In this document: in pieces, positions 10,687 through 21,214 of the stretch
Position numbering within the stretch: position 1 is the stretch's first letter
Layout of the letters: every line of letters starts with the position of its first letter
Source of the DNA: Annona cherimola
Taxonomy: Eukaryota > Streptophyta > Magnoliopsida > Magnoliales > Annonaceae
DNA length: 64,000 nt
Assembly (NCBI GenBank): GCA_030490835.1
Contig: CM059975.1
Coordinates: 36,922,133 to 36,986,132 of the forward strand
Reading direction: 5' to 3'
Notes under the pieces: generated by a model
Told to the model about the DNA's origin: nothing
Seen by the model: the letters and a program-made list of their open reading frames with translations, nothing else
Databases searched by the model: none
Made by a program: the position numbers and the translations under genes

Positions 10687-11292
10687 GGCATGATATTTTG
10701 AATTATTCTCCTTAAATCTTCTTAAATCTCATCTGGTGTTGCTTTATTTCATGTTACCTGTTATGCTTCCTTTTAAATTTCTTATCTGCTTTCTTTATGC
10801 TACTAACTACTAATTGCGTCTAATTACGATACATGGTTGTGATTGACTAACTCGCATCATTTAAAAAATTCTAAAAACTCGCATCATCTAAAAGCTTTAA
10901 CGTTTGCATTTCCCTTCTTTAACCCCCATGTCTACACCTTTTCATATTTATTCTCATTTCTGATCTTGAACCCCTCTTCTACACCTTTTTACATTTTACT
11001 TTTGCACGTTTAATTTCTGCCATTAACTCGCATTATATTTAACCAGCTAACCCGCTAACTCGTATTTCATATCTGGTTGTGTATTTACATATTTATTCTG
11101 AAAAAAAAAAAAAAAAAAAAAACTCATCTCGCATACTTATAATTGTTATTTTTCTTCGTTATGCTTGCATATTCTCTCATTCCGTTCATAGTTATATATT
11201 GAGCTTGTCTTACTTTTTAGGTCCATTTAATAGCTTATCATAACACGCTAAAAAAAATATATATATAAAAATTAAATTTAAAACTTTAAAGA
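10687..11292 (+). other. 5' untranslated leader of the nested element
   Basis: AT-rich and without a long frame. It has an A run at 11101-11121 and tandem TAACTCGCAT-like words. I see no coding content. Confidence 0.6.
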
Positions 11293-12969
11293 ATGGACTG
11301 GAATTTTATTGCTCAGAAGATAGATAAGTTAGAAGAATTAACCCAAAAGGTTAATTATTTACGTGCCTATCAAAACTCAAACCGTTCATTCGTAAATCCA
11401 TCAATTCCTTTTCAAACGACATATTCTAATGAGACTCAATTTTTACCATATCAAGAGCAAGTGCAAAATTTTCATAAGTTCCATATACCTGATTACAATT
11501 CATTTTCATATGCATATAACTCAGGATTTAGTTGTCCTAATCCTTCTTGGACAAATCAACAAATGCAATCTTACCCTCCATATCTACAAACCCAGTGGCC
11601 ACATGAGCAAAGTCAATTTTTAAATTATCAATATCAATCTAATCATTATGAAAATACATATAGGCCACCTGTATATCCTGAAGAAAATTTTTTATCACCT
11701 CAATCTACTAGCCAATCTTCTCATCAACCTTATAATTATAATGAGAAAATAGACGAACTTGAAAAATTTCTTCTCGATAGCTTTCAAAACATGGAAAATA
11801 AACTTTCAGAATGTTGGCCACAAAAGGACTTTTCAAGTTTTCCATCAGATCAAGTAGATTATCAACAACCTCCTCACTTAGATGACTTAGAGGAAGGATT
11901 AGATCAACAATTCCTTTCCGACCAACAATCATTTTCTAGGATGACAGATTATGAAGATCAAGTAATAGTAGCCATGGAGAGGAGAGGAGGAGAGGAATTT
12001 TATACTGACCAAATTGATAATGTTGTTGATCATTCAAATTTTCAAATTCAATCAGATCCAATACCATTGGAAAGTCCATATTTTGAAAATGACTTAGCAT
12101 TCCCAAATGCTTTAGTAGCTGAATCCCTTAACAAACAAATGCTAAGTCAAAAGAAAGATAATTTAAAAATAGATGATGAATATATTGAAACATTATGTGG
12201 GGAGGAACCTAATGAATCAACTATCATTCCAGTTAATCATTTTGATTATCAAACTCAATCAGATCAATTACTATCAGAAAATCTATTGTCTGAAAATTTG
12301 GTAATAATTACAACATTATGTAGGGATGGTTTCGCAGATTATAGACTTAATGAGAATTCCTCTCTTCATAATCAAGAAAATATTATAGAAAATAATGAAA
12401 AATTGATTAATGATAATTGTGAAGGAGATAAAAATCAAGAAAATATTGAGGAGATTGATAATGGTTATATTAGGTTTCAAATGAATGATATAGATCATAA
12501 CCAAATTAATGATGAGGTGAGAAATGGAGAGTCTATTGAGGATAAGTTGGGGGGAGATGAAAATGAAATTATTGATGAAAATTTTAAGAAGTACATACCT
12601 GCTATTTCAAGTACTTTTAAAGATGAGCTCATTAGCATAGATGAATTAATGAAAAAGGAAGAGATTATGCAAATATTTAAACAGGTTCAAGTTAAAATTT
12701 CGCTCTTTGATGTTATTCAGTATATTCCAAATTATAGTCAATTTCTCCAAGAGCGTTGTATTCAAATGGAATCCTGTTTAACCCAAAATAAAATCATGCT
12801 CCCATTAAGTAACAGTTCAATGGATTCAATAAATGATCAAATTGAAGAGTGCTACATATTGGACATCATTGATAACTCATTAATCTTCACAACGCTTGAG
12901 CATGAACATATGAAAATGATAAATAATCTACATAGTGTTAAGAATTTTAATAAAGCAGGAATTGGATAA
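11293..12969 (+). CDS. Orphan ORF of the nested element, function unknown
   Basis: 558 codons, ATG to TAA, the only long frame of the element. The protein starts MDWNFIAQKIDKLEELTQKV, a short amphipathic helix. About 30-170 is rich in Tyr, Gln, Asn, Pro and Ser (low complexity); about 195-450 is acidic with many Asn and Ile; the last 100 residues are more ordered. I see no CCHC knuckle, protease, RT or integrase motif. It may be a diverged Gag-type protein, as in TR-GAG-like non-autonomous elements, or a separate protein; I do not recognise it. The open frame and the very young LTRs suggest it is maintained. Two hairpins follow the stop codon directly. Confidence 0.75.
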   Translation: MDWNFIAQKIDKLEELTQKVNYLRAYQNSNRSFVNPSIPFQTTYSNETQFLPYQEQVQNFHKFHIPDYNSFSYAYNSGFSCPNPSWTNQQMQSYPPYLQTQWPHEQSQFLNYQYQSNHYENTYRPPVYPEENFLSPQSTSQSSHQPYNYNEKIDELEKFLLDSFQNMENKLSECWPQKDFSSFPSDQVDYQQPPHLDDLEEGLDQQFLSDQQSFSRMTDYEDQVIVAMERRGGEEFYTDQIDNVVDHSNFQIQSDPIPLESPYFENDLAFPNALVAESLNKQMLSQKKDNLKIDDEYIETLCGEEPNESTIIPVNHFDYQTQSDQLLSENLLSENLVIITTLCRDGFADYRLNENSSLHNQENIIENNEKLINDNCEGDKNQENIEEIDNGYIRFQMNDIDHNQINDEVRNGESIEDKLGGDENEIIDENFKKYIPAISSTFKDELISIDELMKKEEIMQIFKQVQVKISLFDVIQYIPNYSQFLQERCIQMESCLTQNKIMLPLSNSSMDSINDQIEECYILDIIDNSLIFTTLEHEHMKMINNLHSVKNFNKAGIG

Positions 12970-12982
12970 CATTAAACATTAT

Positions 12983-13026
12983 GTCTGGCTGAAGACATAA
13001 AACTTAGCGCTGGTTGGGAGGCAACC
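12983..13026 (+). other. Two hairpins just after the orphan ORF
   Basis: TGTCT/AGACA (12983-12998, 6-nt loop) and GGTTG-GGAGG-CAACC (13012-13026) follow the stop codon within 60 nt. A TTGGGAGGCAACCC block near the coding region is, from memory, widespread in Athila/Tat-group elements of plants. A packaging or dimerisation role is a guess. Confidence 0.55.
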
Positions 13027-13182
13027 CAATATGTATATATATCTCTTTTCCGTTAGTTTAGTTTTCTTTTCAGGTAAAAACTGCAACAATTTCATCAGAT
13101 CATTACACCCCAGGTTGTCTCTTTCCCTGCTATCTTATGAATTTATATATTTTGTGCATGTTTATCAAAGATAGCTCTATTC

Positions 13183-13194
13183 AAGTTGGGGGGT
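13183..13194 (+). other. Internal purine tract resembling the PPT
   Basis: AAGTTGGGGGGT, the same words as the tract at 14026, lies about 840 bp before it. It may act as a second plus-strand primer or mark an old duplication. Confidence 0.45.
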
Positions 13195-13539
13195 CTGGTT
13201 TGCTTAACGTGATTTATTTAAAAATATATATAATATAAAATAAAAATTAATAAAAAAAAAATTCTAGAAAATATCCAAAAAAAAAAAGAAGAGATAAATC
13301 AAAGTACACTTGCTATACTTGGTAGTAAGTGAAGAGGAAAACTGTAATTAGTTATATTTGTAAAAAATATTTTCATGGTGTTTTCAAAATTTTATTAGCA
13401 CTGATTGCACTTACACGTCAATGAACCTCGTGGGTACCACGATAATATAATTTTTCTCTCTCATCCAAGCAAGTAATCTTTAATATCGCTATAATTGATA
13501 GCTGGTAGTTAAAAAAAAAAAAAAAAAAAAAAATTATAT

Positions 13540-13715
13540 CCCCAGATACCCTGAAATATGGTGAGGGGAGAATATAAAAAAAAATATAGAAAAAAAATGT
13601 AAAACCCCAGATATCCTGAAATATGGTGAGGGGAAGAAAAGAAAAACGTTGAAAATAAAAAAAAATTTTAAAATTTTTTTTTTATCCCTAGATACCCTGA
13701 AATATGGTGAGGGGA
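13540..13715 (+). repeat. Three copies of a 30-bp hairpin-forming repeat
   Basis: Copies start at 13540, 13605 and 13685. Each has TCCC(C/T)AGATA(C/T)C, then CTGAAATAT, then GGTGAGGGGA. The ends pair (TCCCC with GGGGA, ACC with GGT). They are separated by A-rich spacers in the 3' untranslated part of the element. Confidence 0.8.
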
Positions 13716-14024
13716 GAAAAAAAAAATGATGAAAAAAAGGAGATATATATTAACTGTCACTATCATAATTTTGATATGACTGTTACTTAGCTTGGATAAG
13801 CTGAAAATAATTTATTTAACTAATGCCCATTTGTTCATTAGTACACATACACACGTGCTATAATTTTTATATGCACCATGAAATATTTTTACTCATGTTC
13901 ACTAAAGAAAATTTTCTTCTAAAGCTTACTATCATTATTAGCAGTGCACTTAGATTTTTGTTAAAAAAAAAAAAAAAAAAAATTATTATTAAACTATTTC
14001 CATTGCTAAGGGACTAGCAATGTT

Positions 14025-14038
14025 TAAGTTGGGGGGTG
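14025..14038 (+). other. Polypurine tract of the nested element
   Basis: TAAGTTGGGGGGTG abuts the TG of the 3' LTR at 14039, as expected for the plus-strand primer. Confidence 0.85.
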
Positions 14039-14376
14039 TGATAAGTCTAAAAATTTTCATTTAATTCCATGTTAAATTCGTACAATTAAATATTAAAACG
14101 TTAATTAAATTCATGTTTTAAGTGGAATTTCATGAAAATCATATTTTTGACAGAATCTTTAATTTTGCTATAAAACGGGTCATTTTGCAATATTCTTAAA
14201 AATATAAAATCATGACTTAATCCCCTAGAACATTTTAAAGTTAAAATATGTATTAGCTTATTAATATAATATGGGTAAAAATTATAAAACCACCTAATTA
14301 GAAAAATCATACATACAGTTATAAATATAATCTAAAATATGGTTATAAAACAAATTGTCAAAACATTTTAAGATAA

Positions 14377-14410
<34 letters not shown>

Positions 14411-16593
14411 GTCAAAAAGGGCTAAAAACGAAAAGTAAATTAAAAATCTCTGCAAGCTTATTAAAATCATTTTGACAAAAATTAAATATGTTTTTGTTCG
14501 CTGCATGAGTATAGGAAATTGTGCACCGCCGGAGCAACAGAAACGGTGCTCCATCTTCCCCAAACTGACGAACAACCCAACTCCTGCCCCGACGGCAGCT
14601 GCAACCGGGCACGACAAAGAAGACACCAGTCGTCGCCAAGGGAGAAAACAGCAGCTGGAAACGCGCACCCGGCTCGATCCAACGTCAACAGCAAAACCAA
14701 CGGCAGCCCAATTCTTCAAACCGTATTTTCCAATTTCGCCCAAATCCCATTTCTCCTCTAAACAGAAAAGTCTTCCTAAAATAGCAGGAGCTAACAGTGT
14801 TCACCGATCCTCTTCGCCGATAGCAAGAACCCATTCGTTTCAGGCAGCGAGCAGCTCGTTGGAAACCCATTTCACCGGCCACCGTTCCATCATCTTCCTG
14901 TTGATTTCAGCAACTTCCCTTGTTTTTCGCCAGCCTTGATTCCAACAGCGAAACAGAAATCCGGCAACCATGGCAGACATGGATTCCGGTGAAGGAAGCA
15001 GCTGCGGCCTTCAATGTCAGCAATCGTTCGGTGGCAGTTCAGTTGTCAATGCCGGAAAGATCCTCCATTGAAACAGCAGATTCATCTGCCATAGTCAAAT
15101 TCGGACGCTAGCAGATTCCATTTTTTTTTTCTTCTTTCCATCGGCAGCAGAAACCCACTAATTCCGGCGTAAATCACCCAAGCAGCTTTGTCCAAATCAA
15201 GCAGAATCCATTAAATTTCGGTGGAAGAAAATCCACCTTTGGTTTCCTAAAAACCAAACCCATCAGCAGCATCTCCTGAAAACTCAGTCGAAGAGATAAA
15301 TGCAACTAATTCAGGCTAAAACCCATTTATTTATCAAATTGCCCAAATCCAAAGCCCCACAAATTCGTCCAAAATTCCAGCCAAACCCAATCCAAACAAC
15401 AGCACGGAAATCCAGGGTCCGGCATTCCAATGGCCAAACTCAGCTTCCTTCTCAGAAACGGCAATCCATAGCACCCCTGCATTTTCGGCCAGATATGGAT
15501 TATGGTTTCTTCGGTCATTCTCCAAGCAGGCAGCAGCTTAAACGATCACCGCTTCTTCATTTCATTGCCGTAGCCAACGAACCAAACAGCAACAAGAGCC
15601 AATGAAGAATTCGCAAACCCATTTCGGAAGCATCACGTTTTTAGCCAGCAGATTTTGCCACTGCGTTTTCCTCCTCTTCGTCAAGATAGAAAGCAAAGCT
15701 ACGACAAATTCTAGAGAGCAGCTACAGTATCGTCCAACCAATGAATCCCACATCGATTCTTTTGACGGAAAGAGGGCCCTCCCTCAACTATAAAAAGAGG
15801 TCTCTCATCCCAAGGCAAACACACACCCCATACCCCACATACCCCTTGGGTGGGACCCATTTGGTGGGACCCCGTAGCAAGTGGGTGGGACCCATTTTGT
15901 GGGACCCGTAGCAAGGAGGTGGGGCCAAGCAATAAAAGTTTCCATTACGTGGAGATTCGCTGTTTACGGGTGATGTAAATTTTATTTTCTGCTTTATGCT
16001 TTGTAGTGTTTTGTAGTAGTTAAATTTTAATTTGTAGTTTTAATTTTTAGATTAGATTTATTGCTTTATTTTATGCTTTGTAATTTTTAGATTAAATTTA
16101 ATGTAATTCTCTTTGCTGCTTTAATAGTTAAATTTCATAGTTTTTTATTGCTTTCTTAGAATAGTTTTAATTAAGTTGCTAGTTAATTATAATTTCTTTT
16201 AGCTTCTTGTCTTATTTTCTTTTCTCTCCAATTTCTTCTATTTTCTCTTTTTCTCTCTCTTCTTTTCTCTCTTCTTTCTATCTCTAATTTCTTCTATTTT
16301 CTTTCTCTCTTCTCTTTCTCTCTCTCTTTTTTTTTCTCTCTTCTCTCTTTCTCTCTCTTCTCTCTTATCTCTCTCTCTCTCTCTCTTCTCTCTTCTCTCT
16401 TTCTCTTTCTCTCTCTATACCCTTTCTTTCTCTTAAAAATAATTCAAAACTACATCGCCTCTCTGTGGATTCGACCCGACTCACCATTATTCTACACTAT
16501 CACTCGTATAGTGGTAGCTTTAATGTGTTTCGGTTAATTTAAATTAAACTGGTGATCACAGTGCTCTTAACGACAAGCACTTGGTTTGCATCA
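14039..16593 (+). repeat. 3' LTR of the nested non-autonomous element
   Basis: 2555 bp, near-identical to 8106-10662. I found one substitution (T at 8755 region versus C at 14688 region) and one CT-unit difference. Confidence 0.96.
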
Positions 16594-16598
16594 GCTAC

Positions 16599-17893
16599 CC
16601 AAGCTAAATCAAGATTTATACAACCAAATAAAGAAACGAATAAAAACTACACTTTACAGATTTGTGTAGGCAGTTTTGAGCTCGTGGAAGAAATCAAAAA
16701 TGGCTTGAATGATGATTGTTGAAGCAACTTGCAGTTTGAAGCTCTTTCTTCCTTTGAAACACTCAAGTATAGAGAAAAGGTATTTGAGAATCTTTCTTGC
16801 ACTTCTTTTCTCTCTTTGATCTTTTGAGTAGTGTCTCTTATTATTCTCACGTTCATTTGAATGTCCTTTTATAGATTGAGGAAAATATGAACGTTGTAGA
16901 AGTAGTTGGCGTGCAATAAATGAACTCCAACGTTCGAAAATTTGAACGTTATACCCAAGTCGAAGATGGAGTCGACTTGGCTTACGACTTGGCAACCCAA
17001 GTCGCATATGGAGTCGACTTCGTCTGCGACTCCAGTTCCTCCAATTTCCCAAGTCTGAGTTTTAGTCGACTTGGTTTCAGACTTCGACTCAAGTCGAATC
17101 TGAAGTCGACTTAGCCTGCGACTTGGCTCGGGTTTTGCTGAAGCTGCTTTGTTCTTCAAGATTCGGCTTGATCCTTGCAAAGCTTTTGAGCTGTTAGAGT
17201 CCTTGCATGATATATGCTTGTTTCTCGCTTAGTCTTGGACTCACTTGGTCTCCATAACTTGGGTGTTGCCTTATTTGAATAAGCTTGAACATTTGCCTTG
17301 GCTTGATAGACTTGATTTGAACATTGAATATGAATCTTAGCTTTGATCTTCAAGAATCTTAATTTGTTTCCTTGTGAATGAACTTTTCATCTCATTTGGG
17401 TTTGAACAAGTTCAATATGATCCTTGGAATAAACTTGAAACTTCAATCTTCAAGTCTAAAATCCTCAAGTCGAAGTTGGAGTCGACCTTGTCTGCGACTT
17501 GACCCAAGTCGCACCTGGAGTCGACTTCGTTTGCGACTTGGGCAGCTTCGTGCCCCCAAAATCAACGCTGGACATTTTCTTTTGTTTGAAGTCGATGCTG
17601 GAGTCGACTTCGTCTGCGACTTGACTTCCCAAGTCGCAAGTGGAGTCGACTTGACCTGCGACTTCACCTGTTGCGCTTTTGGGATTCATTCTCAAGTCGA
17701 TATTTGAGTCGACTTTAGGATCGACTTCACCCAAGTCGAAGTCCAAGTCGACTTGAAGATCGACTTGACCTCTTTGCTTTCCTTAAACATTATCAAACAC
17801 ATCAGTACCTTTTATATACTCAAATTAGTTCTTGTTAATCATCGAAACTCAAGATTTGGTCAATTTTTATTGTTTTAAACATTGTTTCCAACA
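16599..17893 (-). repeat. 5' LTR of left Sirevirus, upstream (U3/R) part
   Basis: Begins TGTTGGAAACAATG on the minus strand at 17893. It contains AAGTCGACT/CGACTT motif clusters (about 17462-17770 and 16955-17135), a diverged palindrome around 16930-16955 and a TATA box read on the minus strand near 16866-16873. It continues at 8105 beyond the nested element. Confidence 0.95.
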
Positions 17894-18889
17894 TGCCTGG
17901 CAGCCTGGAAAGTAGTAGTCACGTATCACTGGACTAAAGTTCAAGAGGAAGGCAGAGAAGTGCGATAAATTGACCCCAAAACCAAAAAAATTAAGAAAAC
18001 ACGTTAAATTTCTTGAGGATTAACATTTGAAAAGCTGACCTAGTCAATGTTTATTGCATCCACAAACCTTTTGATAAACCTGGATATAGAAGTTCAATAA
18101 AAATTATGGTAATAAACTTAACGTAATTGCAAGACCTGTCATATGGAACTCTTTAGATGTTAATAAACACAATCAAAAAAATGAAATTCAGGAACCTTTA
18201 GGGCATTAAGAAACAAGCAAGTATAGATTGAGAAGACTAGTAAATTTCCCAAATTAAAACAGTACAGAAAACATTGACCTGCTATACTAATAAAGTTCTA
18301 AAAAATGCAAAGAGCATTATACAACAACAGATCCCTAAAAAGGTAAAGTATGATCAGCCTGAAAGAAGGATAGAACCTCCAAACAAAAGTGAAAAGCAAG
18401 TCTGCATTTGAGCAGTTGATTTTCTGTAAGTGCATTATGGGTGGGCATACATCAAGAGCAATACCCAACAGTTTGTTGGCTCCACATACATTGACTTCAT
18501 TTACATTTACATTGTTAATGAACCTATGGCCAGTGATTCACCAAATTGCTAAAGATCGTGCTCAAAGCGAACAAGAGAATACAGTTCAACTAATACAAAC
18601 TTCCTATCCATCATTAACATTCATCATTTCATGTCCTCCAGCATAGCTTTCTCAACAATCCAAGTCAAGGGATGAAAGGATGATCCACCACGTCAACACA
18701 TTCCTGCTTAAGCATACTAAGAAATCAAAACAATACAATTTTCTTTATGGTAGTTACTTCTTCCAGTTTCAAACCCGAACAATACGTCTCTATCAATTCA
18801 ACTAACTAGCAGAATGCATAAAAACTAAAATAATAAAAATTTAAGGAAATATTTTCTGGAAACTTGCTTGTAAATTTTTGCATGTGTAC
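17894..18889. other. Non-coding stretch, probably TIO intron
   Basis: No frame or splice-bounded segment that I can match to the kinase. The first 40 bases next to the Sirevirus could be an exon edge on the minus strand (AG at 17936/17937), but I cannot confirm it. The downstream TIO exons would lie left of the window. Confidence 0.4.
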
Positions 18890-19015
18890 CTGAGGAAACC
18901 AACCCCGGCTCTTCTCGGGAAGAATTGTTCATCAAGAGAGGGCTTTCAGCTCGACTGTCAGCTGAAACTGTTTGAGCACTTGTCTTCTCAGTAGCAGGGG
19001 ACAAATTTCTTTTCC
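18890..19015 (-). CDS. TIO: TIO-like exon, linker after the kinase domain (GKRNLSPATEKTSAQ...)
   Basis: 126 bp with AG acceptor (TTTGCAG) and CAG|GTACAC donor, phase joined to the preceding exon by a split Gly codon. Ser-rich linker of the Fused-like family. Confidence 0.7.
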
Positions 19016-19093
19016 CTGCAAACAAACTATAGTGGAACTTTTGGAAAGAAAAAGGACCAAGGGAAAGTAAGGAAAATATGACAAAAGGCCCAC

Positions 19094-19199
19094 CAGCTAG
19101 GCTGGCAGCAGAGGATGCAGTTGATGAACAAAGGAGATTTCCATCTTCCCTCCAAGCTGCATCATGGGCCCTGGAAGCAGCTGCTGTGGCAGGAATTTC
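19094..19199 (-). CDS. TIO: TIO-like exon, linker (EIPATAAASRAHDAAWREDG...)
   Basis: 106 bp, acceptor TTTCCAG, donor CTG|GTGGGC. The AAW block corresponds to the segment just after the kinase domain in plant TIO proteins. Confidence 0.72.
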
Positions 19200-19329
19200 C
19201 TGGAAATTATTTATAAATTAGTTAAGACCTGAACAAAAAAAAAAAAAAAAGAAATCTATAAATAAGTAAATGGCATAACTACAAAAAGGCAACACTTAAG
19301 GTTTATGTAAAGAAAAACAAAAGTATTAC

Positions 19330-19410
19330 CCTGGCCACTAGCTCATCTGAGGTTTCTTTAATAAATGGATATTCAAGAAGAGAAGGCCAAGATAGCCTAT
19401 TTTCTGGGAC
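19330..19410 (-). CDS. TIO: TIO-like exon, kinase subdomain XI (VPENRLSWPSLLEYPF)
   Basis: 81 bp, 27 codons, acceptor TTTCAG, donor AGG|GTAATA. The NRLSW...HPF-type end of a kinase domain is clear; the family His is Tyr here. Confidence 0.82.
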
Positions 19411-19503
19411 CTGAAAGCCATCATAATAGAAGTAAATTTTGTGTAGATAAAGGTTCTAGAGAAAGATGGTAGATAACCACGCCTCGTTCAAGTGGTAGAT
19501 GAT

Positions 19504-19555
19504 AACGATAATAATAATAATAACAACAACAACAACAACAATAATAATAATAGTA
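19504..19555. repeat. AAT/AAC microsatellite in an intron
   Basis: Runs of ATA and ACA triplets sit between the exons at 19330 and 19561. Confidence 0.85.
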
Positions 19556-19560
19556 ATGAC

Positions 19561-19629
19561 CTTGTCGAGTAAACCCTCTAGGAAGCTTTTAAAATGTGGG
19601 CTCATGTTATCTGGATATTTTACTGGATC
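19561..19629 (-). CDS. TIO: TIO-like exon (DPVKYPDNMSPHFKSFLEGL)
   Basis: 69 bp, 23 codons, acceptor TAGCAG, donor AAG|GTCATT. The peptide is closely related to plant Fused-like kinases. Confidence 0.85.
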
Positions 19630-19719
19630 CTGCTAAAGGGGGAGAGAAAGACAGTCCCAGTAAACCAGATTTCAAAAATCAGAAACTTCAAAAGGTAAGG
19701 GGAGAGGATTACAACTGAC

Positions 19720-19792
19720 CTTGACAATATGTCGTATAACTGCATACACTGAGTTCGTGTAAAAAGAAGGCTGCCCAACAAGGAGTTCGTAC
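19720..19792 (-). CDS. TIO: TIO-like exon (YELLVGQPSFYTNSVYAVIR)
   Basis: 73 bp, acceptor ATGAATAG, donor AAG|GTCAGT. Its first base completes the codon split with the previous exon; that codon reads CCG (Pro) where the family has Leu. Confidence 0.87.
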
Positions 19793-20143
19793 CTATTCAT
19801 GCCCCTTTTTTAGTAATTGAGGAAGCACGTGTTTGAAAGACGAAAGCAAAATGAAGAATATTGTCATGACTCAGTTAAAACAAAAAAACAAAAAAAACAA
19901 AAAATAACAATAACAACAACAAAAAACTCAAGATGCATACTTAGAAAACATAGTGAATCGACATGAACTTTGAACAAAACAATGGAAAAAGCAGTCATAC
20001 TGTCAAAAAGCAGAAACTGCAGTTACCAAGGAAGTTTTCGTTGCATTTTAAAGAGTCTACGTTAATGACCAATGAATAAAACTGATGCGATAAAGACAAT
20101 TCAATAAAAAAAAAAAGAAATTTTGTTTGATAACAATACTCAC

Positions 20144-20228
20144 GGAATGACTCCAAGAGACCATAAATCGGCAGTATGATTATATGGCTGTTCATGGACC
20201 AGTTCTGGAGCCATATATAAAGGTGTAC
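20144..20228 (-). CDS. TIO: TIO-like exon with APE motif (GTPLYMAPELVHEQPYNHTA)
   Basis: 85 bp. It holds the activation-segment end MAPEL and DLWSLGVI of kinase subdomains VIII-IX. Donor CC|GTGAGT is good. The acceptor TTGAG fits only if the previous exon supplied a G, which it no longer does. Confidence 0.87.
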
Positions 20229-20460
20229 CTCAATGACGTTCAAGCAGAATATTTGAAGCAATACAAATTGACAGTATTGCATTGTTTATGAAATGTTCTA
20301 TGTCAGTCATAAGCACGGTAAAAGACAGGAAGAATAGAAAAGATACTTAAAACTCCAAAATAATTGCTAAAAAATTCATCAGGGATCAGATCCTTTTTTT
20401 GGAGGTTTGGAGTGATGAGAATAAAGAAGAACGGATATCAGCTTCTAAAAGAAGCAAATG

Positions 20461-20523
20461 TTTTATGGAGCACAGGAAAACAGTGTTTGTTGACATTGCT
20501 CTTGCAAAATCAAAATCGCAAAG
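20461..20523 (-). CDS. TIO: TIO-like exon with altered DFG (LCDFDFARAMSTNTVF)
   Basis: 63 bp, 21 codons, acceptor ATTACAG. The Mg-binding DFG motif reads DFD. There is no GT donor at the expected end (..AAA then CATTTGC), so correct splicing to the next exon looks impossible. Confidence 0.82.
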
Positions 20524-20699
20524 CTGTAATACAAACCAAAACACACTACAATATTCAACATTCAAGGCAGATAAGCTGGATACTTGATGTTCCAGATTAA
20601 TTTATAAAAAAAAAATCAAATTCACCATAATAACATTCTTAGGGGCTTTTCTCCTATGAAAACTGATGCAATTTGTGTTGCCATTTTGTTGATATTTTT

Positions 20700-21214
20700 T
20701 TAATCCAAGCCATGCACTGCATTTAGAAGTTACAACTATCTATGTAAAGTTAATATAAAAAATAACCTTTTTTTTTTTCTTTTTTTTACATTGGTGTTGG
20801 GGAGAGTAGAACTCTGACTTGCGACATACAAGCCATCATGAGCAACCATCAGGCTAAGCCTGGGTTCACAATATAAAAAATCAACTTGCTTGAAAGCTTT
20901 CACTATTTATAACATTAAAAAAATATGATTTTAAAGAACCTTGTAAAAGTGTTAAAAATTCATATGAATATGAACTTTTAGCTACAAAATCATAATTAGG
21001 GATGGAAATTTTCGTCATTTTATAGGAGCACTAATGGCTCCTTTAACGGACCCTTAACGATGTAGGTATAAGTGGAAATTCAAGAAAAATACGAGGGTAT
21101 ATGTGGAATGCTTAAAAAATTGTATTATAAGTAAAATTAAAGGTAAAATTAGTGAGTAGGCAAAGATTCTCATGCCTTATGGACGTGATTTAGCAAAGAA
21201 AGTGATACCAAAAC
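20700..21214. other. Intron sequence, nothing recognised
   Basis: AT-rich, no long frame, no recognised repeat. Part may belong to the 5' side of the adjacent LINE. Confidence 0.4.

Larger units (their letters stand above)
8106..16593 (+). mobile_element. Young non-autonomous LTR retrotransposon (Athila/Tat-like signals) nested in the Sirevirus LTR
   Basis: 8488 bp flanked by the 5-bp duplicate gctac (8101-8105, 16594-16598). Two LTRs of about 2556 bp start TGATAAG and end GCATCA. The internal part has a tRNA-Asp primer site, a single 558-codon ORF of unknown type and a purine tract before the 3' LTR. No protease, reverse transcriptase or integrase is present, so it must be mobilised in trans. 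The tRNA-Asp site and the AAGTTGGGGGG tract are typical of the Ty3 Athila/Tat group; that assignment is inference. The LTRs differ by one substitution and one dinucleotide step that I could find, so the insertion is very recent. Confidence 0.93.
1..17893 (-). mobile_element. Sirevirus-type Ty1/copia retrotransposon, left copy (3' LTR truncated by window edge, 5' LTR split by a nested element)
   Basis: In minus-strand order the element has a 5' LTR (17893-16599 plus 8105-7623), a primer site matching initiator tRNA-Met, gag, pol, a palindrome-rich spacer, an env-like ORF, two purine tracts and the start of the 3' LTR at 347. LTR ends are TGTTGG...CCAACA. The plan and sequence match the complete copy at 43359-54053. 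Gag and the env-like ORF are open; pol has one TGG-to-TGA stop. It sits next to TIO kinase gene sequence, so it probably inserted in an intron of that gene. The right target-site copy would be tgcct (17894-17898); its partner lies outside the window. Confidence 0.93.

Noticed and set aside
13960..13982. Poly(A) run as a possible retrogene or SINE tail
   Set aside because: No SINE body or tRNA-like A/B box precedes it; it lies in the A-rich 3' region of the nested LTR element.
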